Source: Mercenaria mercenaria (Eukaryota > Mollusca > Bivalvia > Venerida > Veneridae). From it: a DNA stretch of 64,000 bases. The translations under genes and the position numbers were made by a program. The notes under the pieces are model-generated. The model ran no database searches. It was not told the origin of the DNA and saw only the letters and a list, made by a program, of their open reading frames with translations. This document shows positions 53,744-64,000 of the stretch, in pieces; within the stretch, counting starts at the first letter, position 1, and each line of letters opens with the position of its first letter. The stretch spans positions 68,453,001 to 68,517,000 of the forward strand of contig NC_069366.1 in the NCBI RefSeq assembly GCF_021730395.1, written 5' to 3'.

Positions 53744-56700
53744 CTGAAACAAAAGTGTTTTGTTTTAGTCAGTTTGTCGACAGTAGTAACAGCCACAGTT
53801 AAACTTTTGATAAGCTGTTACTGGTCCTAGATAACGGATCTTGCCATCTTATAACGTATCATATAGGGTTTGTATCACATTTCTTGCAAGATACTAAATA
53901 ACAGTAAAATATCCGACTTTTTCAATTTAGTTTTGCTTAGCGTTCAGCAAGGTTCTAATGTACTCCCGGCTAGTAAGTGTCCAGGTGATTGAAGCTTCCT
54001 TTAATGTTACTAGGGAAATGTCAAGTGTACCTATTGTAACTTTATAATTTTTTTGTTATTCTCTGATGACATAAACGTTTGTTTTGTCTGTGTTCTGCAA
54101 GATTAAATTTCAGTGTGGAGGGTAAAAGATGTACCGAAGACCGGCAGCCGTAACAGGTATGTATTGAACGTTTGGACAATGACAGATTGTGATTTGACTG
54201 ATGGCAAACCGTTAATCTGTAAAGACAGTTGCTCATAGGTCTTGTCTGACTGGGATAGAAGCACTGATTAATGAACATTTATTATGTCAGAAAATGATAT
54301 TTTACTAGTGATTATGGAATGAGAAAAATATCAGGCCGATATCATATTGTGATGAAATAACTTACTGGTTCCCGGTATAGTTAATGCGGTGAAAGTTGGC
54401 TCCTCCTGTGTTGTCCTATAGGTCACTGGTAATGCAGCTATAGGACCCTGCATGAAAATACAAAATCCATCGGGTTGTTTTTTTTATAATATTGCAATGT
54501 GAAGAGATTTTGACGACAACATGTACGATAAGGTATTTATTTTGAACTTGCAGCACATATACAAAGTTAGCATGAGTCAGGTTATGTGTGAGATGAATTA
54601 ATTCATTTATTAATAACAAATACGATCAAGCAGGTTTACGAGTTAAGTTACCTAGTTTTTGACTTTTGAGAGGACAATGAATAGAAATATATCTTATAGC
54701 TTGAGTACACTTTTATATGTTTCCCTTTGTACTAATTATTAATAGTTCACTCGTTCAAAAAATATGTTTCAGTTCGAGGTATCTTGACACTTAGCACTTT
54801 CGTGTAACAAATCACAGTCCAAACATTGATTTTTAGAATTTTTATACTCATTTTCACACAAATTTGAAGTATTCGTTACGTCTCTTTAGTAAAATCAAGG
54901 AATTTACACACACTTTTTGTGTATAACTAAATGAACATACTTTACACATTTGCCTAATTTCTTTAAGAAGGGGAATCATTGTTTCTGGTCCCCTACTACA
55001 ATTTAGGCCAACAACAGCCGCACCAGCGTCCTCCAACAGTTTACAACCTTCTGCGACATTGACCCCCTCAACGAACGTGTCTCCTGTCGCTGCGAATAGC
55101 GTTACTACTGCTGGTAACCCTAGTTATAAATAGATATGGATCATTATACGTTTATGATTGTACTAAGGTAGTTCTGCCCGATTGTTGTTTTTCCCTGCTT
55201 ATATTTGTGCGTTGTGTGCCTGTGCGTCTATGTGTCATGGGCGGTGCCCTACAGTGTTGTTATATCTTACTCCTTTTTTATCTATGTTAGTTAGTTGTGT
55301 GTGGCTGTGGGTGTTTGTCTTTGGTACATGAATGTCAACACTATTGTGGTTTACGTTGTAGTGTAACTGTGATTAACGTAGCATCCCCTTTGTATATTCA
55401 TTCTTGTTCTACTTTCCCCTTCAACCCCCACCTCTCCCTCCCATCTATGTTTTGCATAAAATTAAAATGTACTTGTTGGATTTTTGTTGCAACCCGTCTG
55501 TAATATTTTTCCGTTACAGTTTCTCTTTGTTGTGGACCTACTTTGCAAATGCGTGGCTCTGAGGCTGTGTTTGTGGTGCTGTGTTTTTCTGAGAAATCTA
55601 CCCTTACCTATTACCTTTTTTAGATCAACGCGATGCAGCTGAATTACTAATTTCATGAAGCTTGATGAGAAGTATGTTTTATAAAGAGTCTGTCTGGTAA
55701 CTAAAGGTGCACAAGCAAGCTTCTCGAGAGCCCTCCAAGATAGGTATTTTCATTAAAAAAACTCAAGCCGTGTTTGAGTTGGTTAACGAATGGTCTCTAA
55801 ACTCGGAAATGGACTCTATAACTTCAGATATCATGGTGTTCGAAATCAGTAGGTCTAACCAACCTTTTCCGTATTTCTTGATACACTCTAAAGCCAACAT
55901 TGCCTCGCCATGGTGAGCAAATGTCTCTGCCACTATGTAGTCCGCCCTGTATTTAACCGCAAGCTCAATCTGTTCCTGCAATATTGAACACCGCTAGTTA
56001 TGTTACAAGTGATTTAACTGAGTATGCAGTAAACATTTCTTTTCTGCAGACTAAATATACCTAAAATGTCTAATTGCTAAAGACTAATTGTTCGGCACTC
56101 ATATATACGCTGTAAAATGTTCCACAGGCCAAGGAACGAGGTCAGCTGTAGGGGTTAACATTTTGTTAGACCGTCGCATACATTTACTTTCGCAATAAAA
56201 TTTATGTTTGGCTTATACCTTAAACATTGCTTCTGTAATTTTATATGTTTCTTCGTCATTTGGTAGGTATACGGAAGTGTTACAGATGTTTCCCGCCATC
56301 AAGCAGCCATGTTCGTCTGCAACTTCACGTGCCATTTTTAGTGCCTTGCTATTTATTTTCTCCAAATCGTTCTCTCTCCCAACTAGCCGTAGCTTTTCTC
56401 GGTGTGCGTAATACTACAAAATTCATCAATCATAAAGCATTACTAAGCCTAGTTTTATCTAAGCTTGTTTTATCTAAACAGTTTGTGTAGTGTCATTAAA
56501 ACAGTTATATAACCCATGGAGCTACTTAACCTGTAAACATGTTCCGACACAGTTGCGATTTTGAAAAAAATAAAAATGTGGAAAACAACAGATTGCACAA
56601 AACGACGTAAACGAAAATGTTGCAGGCTCGGTGCACATGGAACCTTCAATAATGAACAGAGTGCAATTCCATTAAAAGCGGCGTATGGTCCCCAGATAGA

Positions 56701-58086
56701 ATAATGACTTTACCCTAAACGAGGAAATAATGAGGCAGAACTTTAAGAGAGGGGATCTGTGGTTATGACAGACAAGACTGTAGACATGCATACATCTTGA
56801 AACGCCATCATTGATAAAAAATTATTTTACAAGCAAGTACTTGAGAACTATTTACGAACATAATTATGTCAGCCTCAGTATATGCCAAAATCTGCCATTC
56901 CGAACACAGAAATCTAATAAAGAGCTTTGGTGGAAAAAGACTTTATTCGGACTAAATGAAGGTACTATAAAGATATTTTAAAATATAACAATGGATTACC
57001 GTGATAAATTATATATCGTTGCTAACTCGATAACATAAATTTTGATTTACTATCTAAAAATAATCTGTATCATTGATGTCGGTTTACACTAGTGTAGTCC
57101 AGAGAATTTCAATTTGGGTATAATTAGTGTTAATGAAGCGACCAAAAGGGTATGAAATTCATTGGGCTGATTAACGTGTGTGGAGGGCGCACATCAAGCA
57201 GTCGAATGTATTTTATATCCATATGGTAACTACATAAACACACATCATTCCATATTTTTGCACTTTTGTTTTCTTATTTATGTAAACCTAAAAAGTATAC
57301 GTTAAAAGTAACAGATCTCTGAAACGATAAAATCGCCAGCTTACAGTGCCTGTTGGAACAGCAAGTGTCTTAAAGCCCTGCTCCGCGGCTATTCAAATTC
57401 TACTGTGTGTATGCAACCCATGATTACAATAGGTAACAGTTAACGGTCATGCACCACACTTTAGCACGCAAAACCACAGCTACTTTACTTCGTTTCAATA
57501 TATATTATATTATACCCTGACTCTATTTTGACAGGCGTCACTGTTCATAATCAGGATTTTCATGCTTTTCAGTGACAATTTAAGGTTAAAAGGTAGGACT
57601 GGAGCAGGTCTTTAACATCTCATCACAATACACGCTTTCCATGTAAAATTTACAAATTGCACGTTTCTCGTATGACGAATTGTTGTAGCTAGTCAGCGTT
57701 ACGATCTCTAGAATGATCAGCTTTATGGCATAACTGGTATGTATCGCCTGTACATGTGTAAAAAAAAATTAGGAATAATGAATTAATATGCTGACGTACC
57801 GTGAACGCTAGTGCAACGTCGCTGCCAGCATGAACAAATTCTTCATACATAAGTCTGACAAGTTCTGGATGTTCTAAGGTCACTTCTGGAACAAAAGATC
57901 CTGCCTGTAGATAGCCTTTTCGCTCGAATTCGAAAATATATCCCTCTGCAACAACCACATTACCACCATTTTCTAATCTCTGAAGTAAGCCTGGAAAACA
58001 CATACTTACATGTCTTAAAAATAGTCCTGTTAAAGGTTGTACTTACCGGATATATTATTATTGTAAAACATATAAATCTGGAGCAT
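53460..58086 (-). CDS. BHMT: betaine-homocysteine S-methyltransferase-type enzyme
   Basis: Minus-strand exons 57800-57990, 56219-56413, 55864-55975, 54941-55119, 54366-54447 and 53460-53743 join with matching phases, plus a candidate first exon at 58047-58086. With it the protein is 360 residues, close to vertebrate BHMT (about 400) but lacking its C-terminal extension. The family transfers a methyl group from betaine (or a related donor) to homocysteine, giving methionine, in the cytosol. The zinc ligands are present: Cys 220 (GLNC), Cys 303 and Cys 304 (YIGLCCG), matching human Cys 217, 299 and 300. [10 protein letters not shown] matches the FTFYASEDKL region. The human IGDGG loop reads VVAEGY here, as in an invertebrate/bacterial branch of the family known to me, so the methyl donor should not be assumed. 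This is the only gene on the minus strand, tail-to-tail with the VWA paralog. Confidence 0.9.
54366..54447 (-). CDS. BHMT: BHMT exon, residues 240-266
   Basis: 82 nt from 'catgcag' to 'a|gtaagt'. It encodes [19 protein letters not shown] to PGT, phase 0 in and 1 out. Confidence 0.88.
54941..55119 (-). CDS. BHMT: BHMT exon with zinc-ligand cysteine
   Basis: 179 nt, phase 1 in and 0 out. It encodes [13 protein letters not shown]..., [17 protein letters not shown] and IRQMCK before 'gtatgt'. Confidence 0.9.
55195..55620 (+). repeat. possible family B-like intronic repeat
   Basis: GT-rich text with 'gtgttgttatatcttactcc', 'tgtctttggtacatg' and 'gaggctgtgtttgtggtgc' resembles family B. The match is weak. 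Confidence 0.3.
55864..55975 (-). CDS. BHMT: BHMT exon, [19 protein letters not shown]
   Basis: 112 nt between 'attgcag' and 'g|gttggt', phase 0 in and 1 out. It continues [18 protein letters not shown], matching the human segment around EYFEHVEEA. Confidence 0.9.
56219..56413 (-). CDS. BHMT: BHMT exon, [16 protein letters not shown]
   Basis: 195 nt, phase 0-0, from 'ttttgtag' to 'gtataa'. It covers [13 protein letters not shown] and [17 protein letters not shown]. Confidence 0.9.
56575..56775 (+). repeat. dispersed repeat family A, copy 4 with internal deletion
   Basis: The head 'gaaaatgttgcaggctcgg' joins directly to 'aatggaacc'-type text. The 'cctgttcatgg' inverted-repeat part is missing. 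It lies in a BHMT intron. Confidence 0.7.
56780..57680. other. BHMT intron, nothing recognised
   Basis: No exon or shared repeat was seen. Confidence 0.4.
57800..57990 (-). CDS. BHMT: BHMT exon, [19 protein letters not shown]
   Basis: 191 nt from 'ttttccag' to 'g|gtacgt', phase 1 in and 0 out. It encodes the N-terminal part of the barrel through [11 protein letters not shown]. Confidence 0.9.
58047..58086 (-). CDS. BHMT: candidate BHMT first exon
   Basis: ATG at 58086 (second in-frame ATG at 58071) gives [13 protein letters not shown] and ends in phase 1 at the strong donor 'ccg|gtaagt'. This fits the phase of the next exon, which completes [10 protein letters not shown]. An in-frame TGA directly precedes the ATG. 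The intron would be only 56 bp, and neither ATG has a good context, so a more distant first exon remains possible. Confidence 0.4.
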
Positions 58087-58301
58087 TCAATTTTGCTTAT
58101 TTCTAATACATGTGGTTAGTAATAATGCTTTTATTGTCATTGCCCAGTCGGTCATATGTCAATGTTTTCGTTCGTGCGTTGAGAACGATTTATGAGGAAA
58201 AACCTCATTCTCAAAATTTTGTATCAGTCCTCATACATCTGACAACACAAAATTTTGTTACATACTTATTTTAAAAAAAATCCGTTATGTTTCAGTGTAA
58301 G

Positions 58302-58425
58302 GATAATACACGTTTTTCTTTGTGTGTATTAACGTCTGCAGAAGCCCGCGGGATTGTCTGTGACCGAGACCGAAGATACCAATGGCTTCTGCAGACGTCA
58401 ATACACAAAACAAACGTGTATTGTC
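58302..58425. repeat. fold-back repeat family C, two-armed copy
   Basis: The arms 'attaacgtctgcagaagcc' and 'ggcttctgcagacgtcaat' pair across 'cgcgggattgtctgtgaccg'. Confidence 0.8.
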
Positions 58426-58509
58426 GCTATTCTTGCATAAAAAAACATTACACGACGACTAAGTGTATTGTTTTCATATGTGATGACTTTACGATTCCGC
58501 TACATTTTT

Positions 58510-61500
58510 AATTACCATTCTGTTGTTCTTGGAAACGGTAAACATGTTTTAAATATCCGTAAGCAGGGCCCCAGAAATCAACAACAATACTAAAAGATTT
58601 TTAAACGATTTTTTATCTCTCGTTATTACAAACATGGAATTAGAAAAAAGGTTCATATAACTTCAACATTTGGTAAACAAGAGCACAATTTCAAGAATAA
58701 TAACTTTACATTCGAGTTATTTTGAGTACGGACACATTTGGAGAACGGATGAGTACGAACGTAGTGTTAAGCTTTCAAGCTCTTCCAGAAATTAGATAAC
58801 AACATACCGACCGATACTTAATAAAATCATAAATATGATTCCTAAAAACAAACACTTGCACAAGTTACACGCGATTCTTAAACATTCACGGTTGTCTACA
58901 AAAACTGAAAATACGCTGAGTTCTAAAAGGGGAGTAAACAAGGAAAGAAGCGAGTACGAACATTGTTGGGGGCAGCGCATTTGGCGTTGGTAACTGATAC
59001 AGCAAAACATTCTATGGTTTAGATTGCATCTTTAAATTTATTCTACAAGAAGAGGTTTTTATGAAAGAAACAAGACGCAGATGCCAGATTTTAATCTGAG
59101 GAAATACATATAGATCTACGTCCCTGCCTGGGAAAGCATTTCAAAAATAAAAGTCGGATATTAACAGCACGTGAATTGCTTTCTTTGCACACGATTTTTC
59201 TCCCGTTAATTCATGGACGGATCCAGTGAAAAAAAGTTTTTACGCATGAATGGAACCTGAAATGTCAATATTTTCCAATTGCCATTCAAATTTCATATCG
59301 GGTGTGTGACGTCATTTGTGACGCCAGTTTCATGTATGTCGTCGTGTTTAAAAGTTCTTTTCAATTTCACTTGGGCTTAATAACAGATTAGAAGCATTCA
59401 GATCAGTGGATCTAGATTTCTGTTTGAAAAAATATGTGCTGGATGGGAATATGACACCCATATTAAAACCCCATAGGGTGCTAGAATCTACTGGTAAAAT
59501 TATGGCAACGTCCGGGATGGTAATATAGCACCCATGTTAAAATCCCATAGAGTGCTATAAGTATGAGTTTGAGCCGTCTTTGATTGTCATGTGAGAAAAT
59601 TACCCAGGTGACAGTATGGTGCTGCATGAGTATCAATCCCTTCCATTGATACTCTGTACACTGTGTCAGTATAACTTTAAGCCAGACAGAAAACCGGAAC
59701 ATTTATCTTTTAAACTTTCTTATTCTACTTATTCTCCTCCCACAGTGCCCTCTATAACAGTTTTTCACATTGTAGTGTTAGGTTTTGGACCAGGATTGGT
59801 AAAGGGTGGGATGAAGGACAGCTTTTGTCTTGATCAGTAGTGTATGTGAGAGTATTAAACTAAATTAAAAAGAAAGATCTTGATGTCAACAACTTTCAAA
59901 GAAATTGTAGTACATAATAAAAAAAATTTTTATGACTGGAATTTACAGGCAAAACTACAAAGTTATAAGTTGAGTGGTATGTCGGTAAATATGTCGATTT
60001 GTAAGTAGATTCTATATGTTGTACAATGCTGCTGAGTTACATGAAGCGGACCTGATGCTGTTCTAATGTGTTATAATCAAGTTGATACTCGCTGATGTCA
60101 TGTTATTCCACTGACATTATGTTCATCTTCTGCTGGCATTATGTTGATACCGATACTCATCAGCTTGACATCATGTTGATAATCAACCAACATTATGTTG
60201 GTCGCATGTTGGTCTTATTAGGTTGCAAGCATTGGTATCTTTACGCCATCAAGGCACTAACTGTGACAAAACAAATACTAACAGTACTACCTGAGAGCCT
60301 GAGAGGGATTCGGGTAATTATATAATGTATAGCTTTAACTAAGATGACTTCATTTAAGGTGCTCCGAGGACCACTATGATCAAGGAGCAAGGAGCTCTGT
60401 GGTTGAGGGATGAGGACTCTAGGATTGAGGAATGAGGACCTCTATGGTTGATGGGATAAAACTGCTGAATCAGTTGCCACTTACGAATGTGGTTTTGAAA
60501 CCCAAATTGAGATGTACAAATCTTTCGTATTAGTATAGCACATTTTCAGATTACAGGTATCACTACGTCACACTCAATGCGGTCATCCCTATTATTAGTA
60601 ACAAACATGCATGGCTCAGAGATTTTCGGACAGTATAATTCTATAGCACATAGAGTTAATTACTGTACATAGGGATTGTATTTGCACATTCTTATCCCGC
60701 AGTAAATGATGTACCTGGCCGGTGTTGTAAAATTTGTTTATATTTAAAGTAATAAAGTGTATATTAACTGAGATGGTTGAATATTTGGTGCATTTTGTTC
60801 ATATCTTTTTAGATAATCATCCGTGAATAAAATATACATGTAATAATTGATCATGTAGGCATAATTATGAGACTTTTTGTCAATATTCTTAGTAAAAAAG
60901 AAAGTAAATGCTCATAAAATGTCTTCAAAATTTGCGAAAAGGGCAGTTAAAATAAGAACATCTGCATGATATAGATATAATAGTATAACTTAAAAAATAA
61001 TGGGTTGTAATTTTATAGCCCATTTTAAGCTACTTAACTAAAAAAATATACCAAGTGAAGATGCTGGACAAACTTTTAAACTATTATTTTCCACGATGTT
61101 TTTAGATGGTATTAGTAAATATAATAAATGAATTGTATTTTGTAGCAATTGCTGCTTTTGTTTCAGACGGAAAATGACAAAAGATAAAGAAGGATTTCGA
61201 TGAATTAATTGGAATTTAGTAACTTTTACACATAAAAATTGTTATTTATTATATATTGAATGATAGTAAAAAACGCAGAAAAAAAATATTGTTTCATTTT
61301 TGTTACGTATCTAAAGTTTGGAACATTTGTTCTGACAAATTCTACTTGTTCTTTTTTTTTTCTTTATTGTTTGACGCGACATTATTATCATTTTAGTCCT
61401 ATTTAGGTTATGTATCAGGAGTCTGTTAACTGAAGCAATGCAAACTGTCATACAACTTTCCCACAAAATTTGGACACTTGGATCCTGAACGAATTATTCC

Positions 61501-61785
61501 CCAGTCAGATTGTCACTAATATCAAACTCGCAATATCTGGTCCAACTGAGTTGACTCAAATACTGCTCATGTTTTAGTTTAAACAAACCAATAAATTTTC
61601 TAAAAAAGTAGGCCTAAGACAGTTGTTCACGATTTTCCCACTCTGGTTCTCAAAAAAGAGAAAATTGTTTTATACTGACAGATCACATTATGTATTTTTC
61701 ATACATAGGTATTTTCTTTTTGGTTGATATAGATTTCAATCTAAGGTTTCAATAACAGATGTTTTATTTTTCTATCAGTGTCATT
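58510..61785. other. intergenic sequence, mostly unassigned
   Basis: A short direct repeat with 'cacccatattaaaaccccat' and 'cacccatgttaaaatcccat' lies at about 59450 and 59530. TGACGTCA occurs at 59307-59314. Nothing else was recognised. Confidence 0.4.
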
Positions 61786-61790
61786 TTTTT

Positions 61791-61905
61791 CAGGGGCGTT
61801 CCTGGGTCATATTGAAAAATACGCCGTGGGGGAGGTTGGAGGAGGGGGTGTCCCCCTCCTGCGGGTGGGGGTACGGGGGCCCTCCCCCGGAAAAATTTTG
61901 CTTTT
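61791..61905 (+). mobile_element. hAT-like terminus
   Basis: It begins CAGGGGCGTTCCTGG and is followed by G-rich text ending 'cctcccccggaaaaattttg', the style of hAT transposon ends in invertebrates. The other end was not found. Confidence 0.45.
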
Positions 61906-62099
61906 AGGGCTGCCAGGAGAGCTAATATAAGGGTCTTTTGGGTAAAACTAGACACTTAAATTTCATCACAAAATGTAATGATAAAATTCGTAAAATAATG
62001 AATGACATGATATTTTTTCATATGAGATACATGTCCATTCTATTTTCTCGCTAGACTTTGAAAACAAATGCAACACGGTGGGGAAACCACGTGACTAAC

Positions 62100-62560
62100 T
62101 TGGGTAACGTGCACGCAAAAGTGCTAAAAATAGGCCCGCTTCAGGTATGTTTTTTCACTATAACTTTTTTGATCCGCCTTTGTTTTAAACGAGATTACGT
62201 GCATAAACCCCGCAATAAAAAGCTCTTTCATCGGATATATGTAACTTGATGAAACTCTCTCCCGTTTTTACGTAATCCTTGCCCAACCGATTCGAAAGAT
62301 GCAAAATATTTTGGTAACGAACACGTCTGTTCACAAGTTACGCACCTAGCACAGATTCTGCAGAGAATTTCCGCTGGAATTTAAGTTTAACATAAAGCTT
62401 GTCATTGTCCAAAGTCCTGTACCAAATAATTAACATGACTATTCAGGAATATTAAAGATATCCTAAGACAAAGGGTGCGGTAACGTACACGTTGCGTTTT
62501 TTCAGGAGGTGACGTACACGTCATTTTTCCCCAGAGGGTAACGTACACGTCAAAGACTAT
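62100..62560. repeat. cluster of GGTAACGTACACGT-like words
   Basis: Related words occur at about 62103, 62317, 62479, 62508 and 62537, at irregular spacing. No gene starts nearby. The meaning is unknown. Confidence 0.5.
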
Positions 62561-63044
62561 TTATCATGCATGTAGACCATCTTTGTCTTTAAATGACTGA
62601 ATTGTTAACATTGTTAAAAAAGATGCAAATGCTTGGAATAGGCTGTTTTTCTTTCGGTATGTTAGTATATACAGAAATGCTACAGTGAAAATGTGTAGCG
62701 TCGGTCCTCATCCTAGCTTGGAAATAATTACACGTTTACAGCTCTTGTATATCTATACATAAATAGGTAAGATGATAAAATTTTGAAATTATTTTGCTCT
62801 AAATCCATCATATGCGCAACTGACCATGTATCTTTGAGTGAAAAAGTTGACAGTTGCTTACGGGTGATGGAAGCCTAGTACTTGTTCTTTCCAGTAACGA
62901 TAGTTAGTTTAGTTGTCCGCACCAAAATTATGATTCTGACTTTTGAAAGAGACAAACAAAAAGAAGTATTAAATACGCATATAGGTATAATTGTTGCACC
63001 GAGAGTAACAGCAGTAAAACTATTATCTATTTATAGCACGGAGA

Positions 63045-63180
63045 ATGAATATATTTGCCAGGAGAGCGAAATGTCTTTTCGGAGAAAAAGTAATTTAAAG
63101 GCGCACGAGAAGAGACATAGTGGAGCGTGAACCTACCACTGTTGTGGGAAAAACTTTTTTTGGACGACCCATTTTCTAAA
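63045..63180 (+). pseudogene. C2H2 zinc-finger remnant
   Basis: The translation YICQESEMSFRRKSNLKAHE then KRHSGA, followed in another frame by YHCCGKNFF, has the FxRxSxLxxHxxxH core of a C2H2 finger. The second cysteine is lost (YICQES instead of YxCxxC) and a stop ends the frame at 63130. It is most likely a decayed fragment of a zinc-finger gene. Confidence 0.45.
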
Positions 63181-63274
63181 AATAACAACAGAAAAAAACG
63201 TGTTACTTTTCTTTTTGACATGTTTATATTTTGTATATCATTGATTTTACTTGGATTCCATACAAGTTTCTTAT

Positions 63275-64000
63275 ACATACAGAGAGGTAATTAAAAATAG
63301 AGTCAGTAAGAGTTATGACTCCTTATCACTGCACTTCCTTTCACTGACCTGTATTAATGTACAAAGTATCAAATCAACCCTTCATAGTTTTTGGCTTGGG
63401 CTTCAGTCAAGCTTCTTGCTTTTCCTTTTCATGCATAAAGGGAGGTGATTCAAAAATGGGGTCAGCTAAAGTAATGGTTCATTGACACTGCACTTTGCTT
63501 CACTGACCTCTATCAATGTATCAAGTATCAAAACAATCCTTTATATGGTTTTGACATTGGCTCCAGACAAGTTTTTTCCATAGATAAAGGGAGGTTATTC
63601 AAAAATAAGATCAGTTAGAGTTATGGTTCTTTGACACTGTACTTTCTTTCATTGGACCTCTATTTATGTGCAAAGTTTCAAGTCAATCCTTTATATGATT
63701 TCGACTTGGGCTTCAGACAAGCTTTCTATATAACGACAAGGGGAGGTAATTTAAAAATGGGACCATTACACTGCGCCTCCTCTGTCAATGTGTAAAGTAT
63801 CTTCAAATTCTTCAAATAGTTTTTGACTTGGGCTCTGGACAAGTCTTTTTATAAGGATAAGGGGAGATAATTGAAAAATGGGACCACCTAGAGTTATGGT
63901 TCTTTGATACTGCACATCCTCTCACTGTGTTCGATCATTGTAATATGAAGTAACAAATTAGCACCTTTATTATTTTTTGAGTTATGCTCCGGACAAGAAG
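63275..64000 (+). repeat. tandem-core repeat, about 160-bp units, runs off the window
   Basis: Five units with 'gggaggtaattcaaaaatgg'-like text, 'agagttatggttctttgaca', 'ctcactgacct' and 'cttgggcttcagacaag' follow each other. The last is cut by the window end. Confidence 0.88.

Noticed and set aside
1-64000. CRISPR arrays, bacterial operons, riboswitches
   Set aside because: The window is eukaryotic, with split genes and SINEs. The direct repeats are minisatellites or element cores without CRISPR spacing.

Overview
The window is eukaryotic, AT-rich and intron-rich. It most likely comes from a bivalve mollusc. Split genes with clean GT-AG introns sit in a dense background of repeats of the kind seen in bivalves: tRNA-derived SINEs, short elements built around tandem cores, many fold-back (hairpin) elements, a Crypton-type tyrosine-recombinase gene and LINE/Penelope-like remnants. 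The bivalve assignment is an inference; no species can be named.

Layout. 1-14375 holds repeats and unassigned sequence; I found no convincing exon there. 14376-21156 (+) is the first of two tandem paralogous genes. It encodes a secreted protein with a signal-peptide/ShKT exon, a three-finger Ly6/uPAR (LU) domain spread over three exons, a Thr/Ser-rich stretch and a C-terminal von Willebrand factor A (VWA) domain over two exons. 24562-50044 (+) is the second paralog, with the same exon order and phases plus five phase 1-1 EGF-like exons between the Thr-rich exon and the VWA exons. The last three EGF exons lie in recently duplicated intron-plus-exon units. One unit later received a SINE and a 1.2-kb LTR-like insertion, and sister units preserve the empty sites. 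An intact two-exon Crypton-like recombinase gene (47106-48813, +) is nested in the last intron of the second paralog.

53460-58086 (-) is a betaine-homocysteine S-methyltransferase-type (BHMT) gene with six clear exons and a candidate short first exon; the zinc-binding cysteines are conserved. 58100-64000 holds repeats, a hAT-like terminus, a cluster of GTACACGT motifs, a zinc-finger relic and a tandem-core repeat that runs off the window.

The two VWA paralogs probably act outside the cell (matrix, mucus or immune recognition); their exact role cannot be read from sequence. Two points deserve attention beyond the genes. The ShKT-LU-(EGF)-VWA architecture does not match a family I can name. 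Also, 51678-52790 looks like a deletion-riddled copy of the preceding 1.3 kb, which suggests uncorrected long-read sequence in the assembly.
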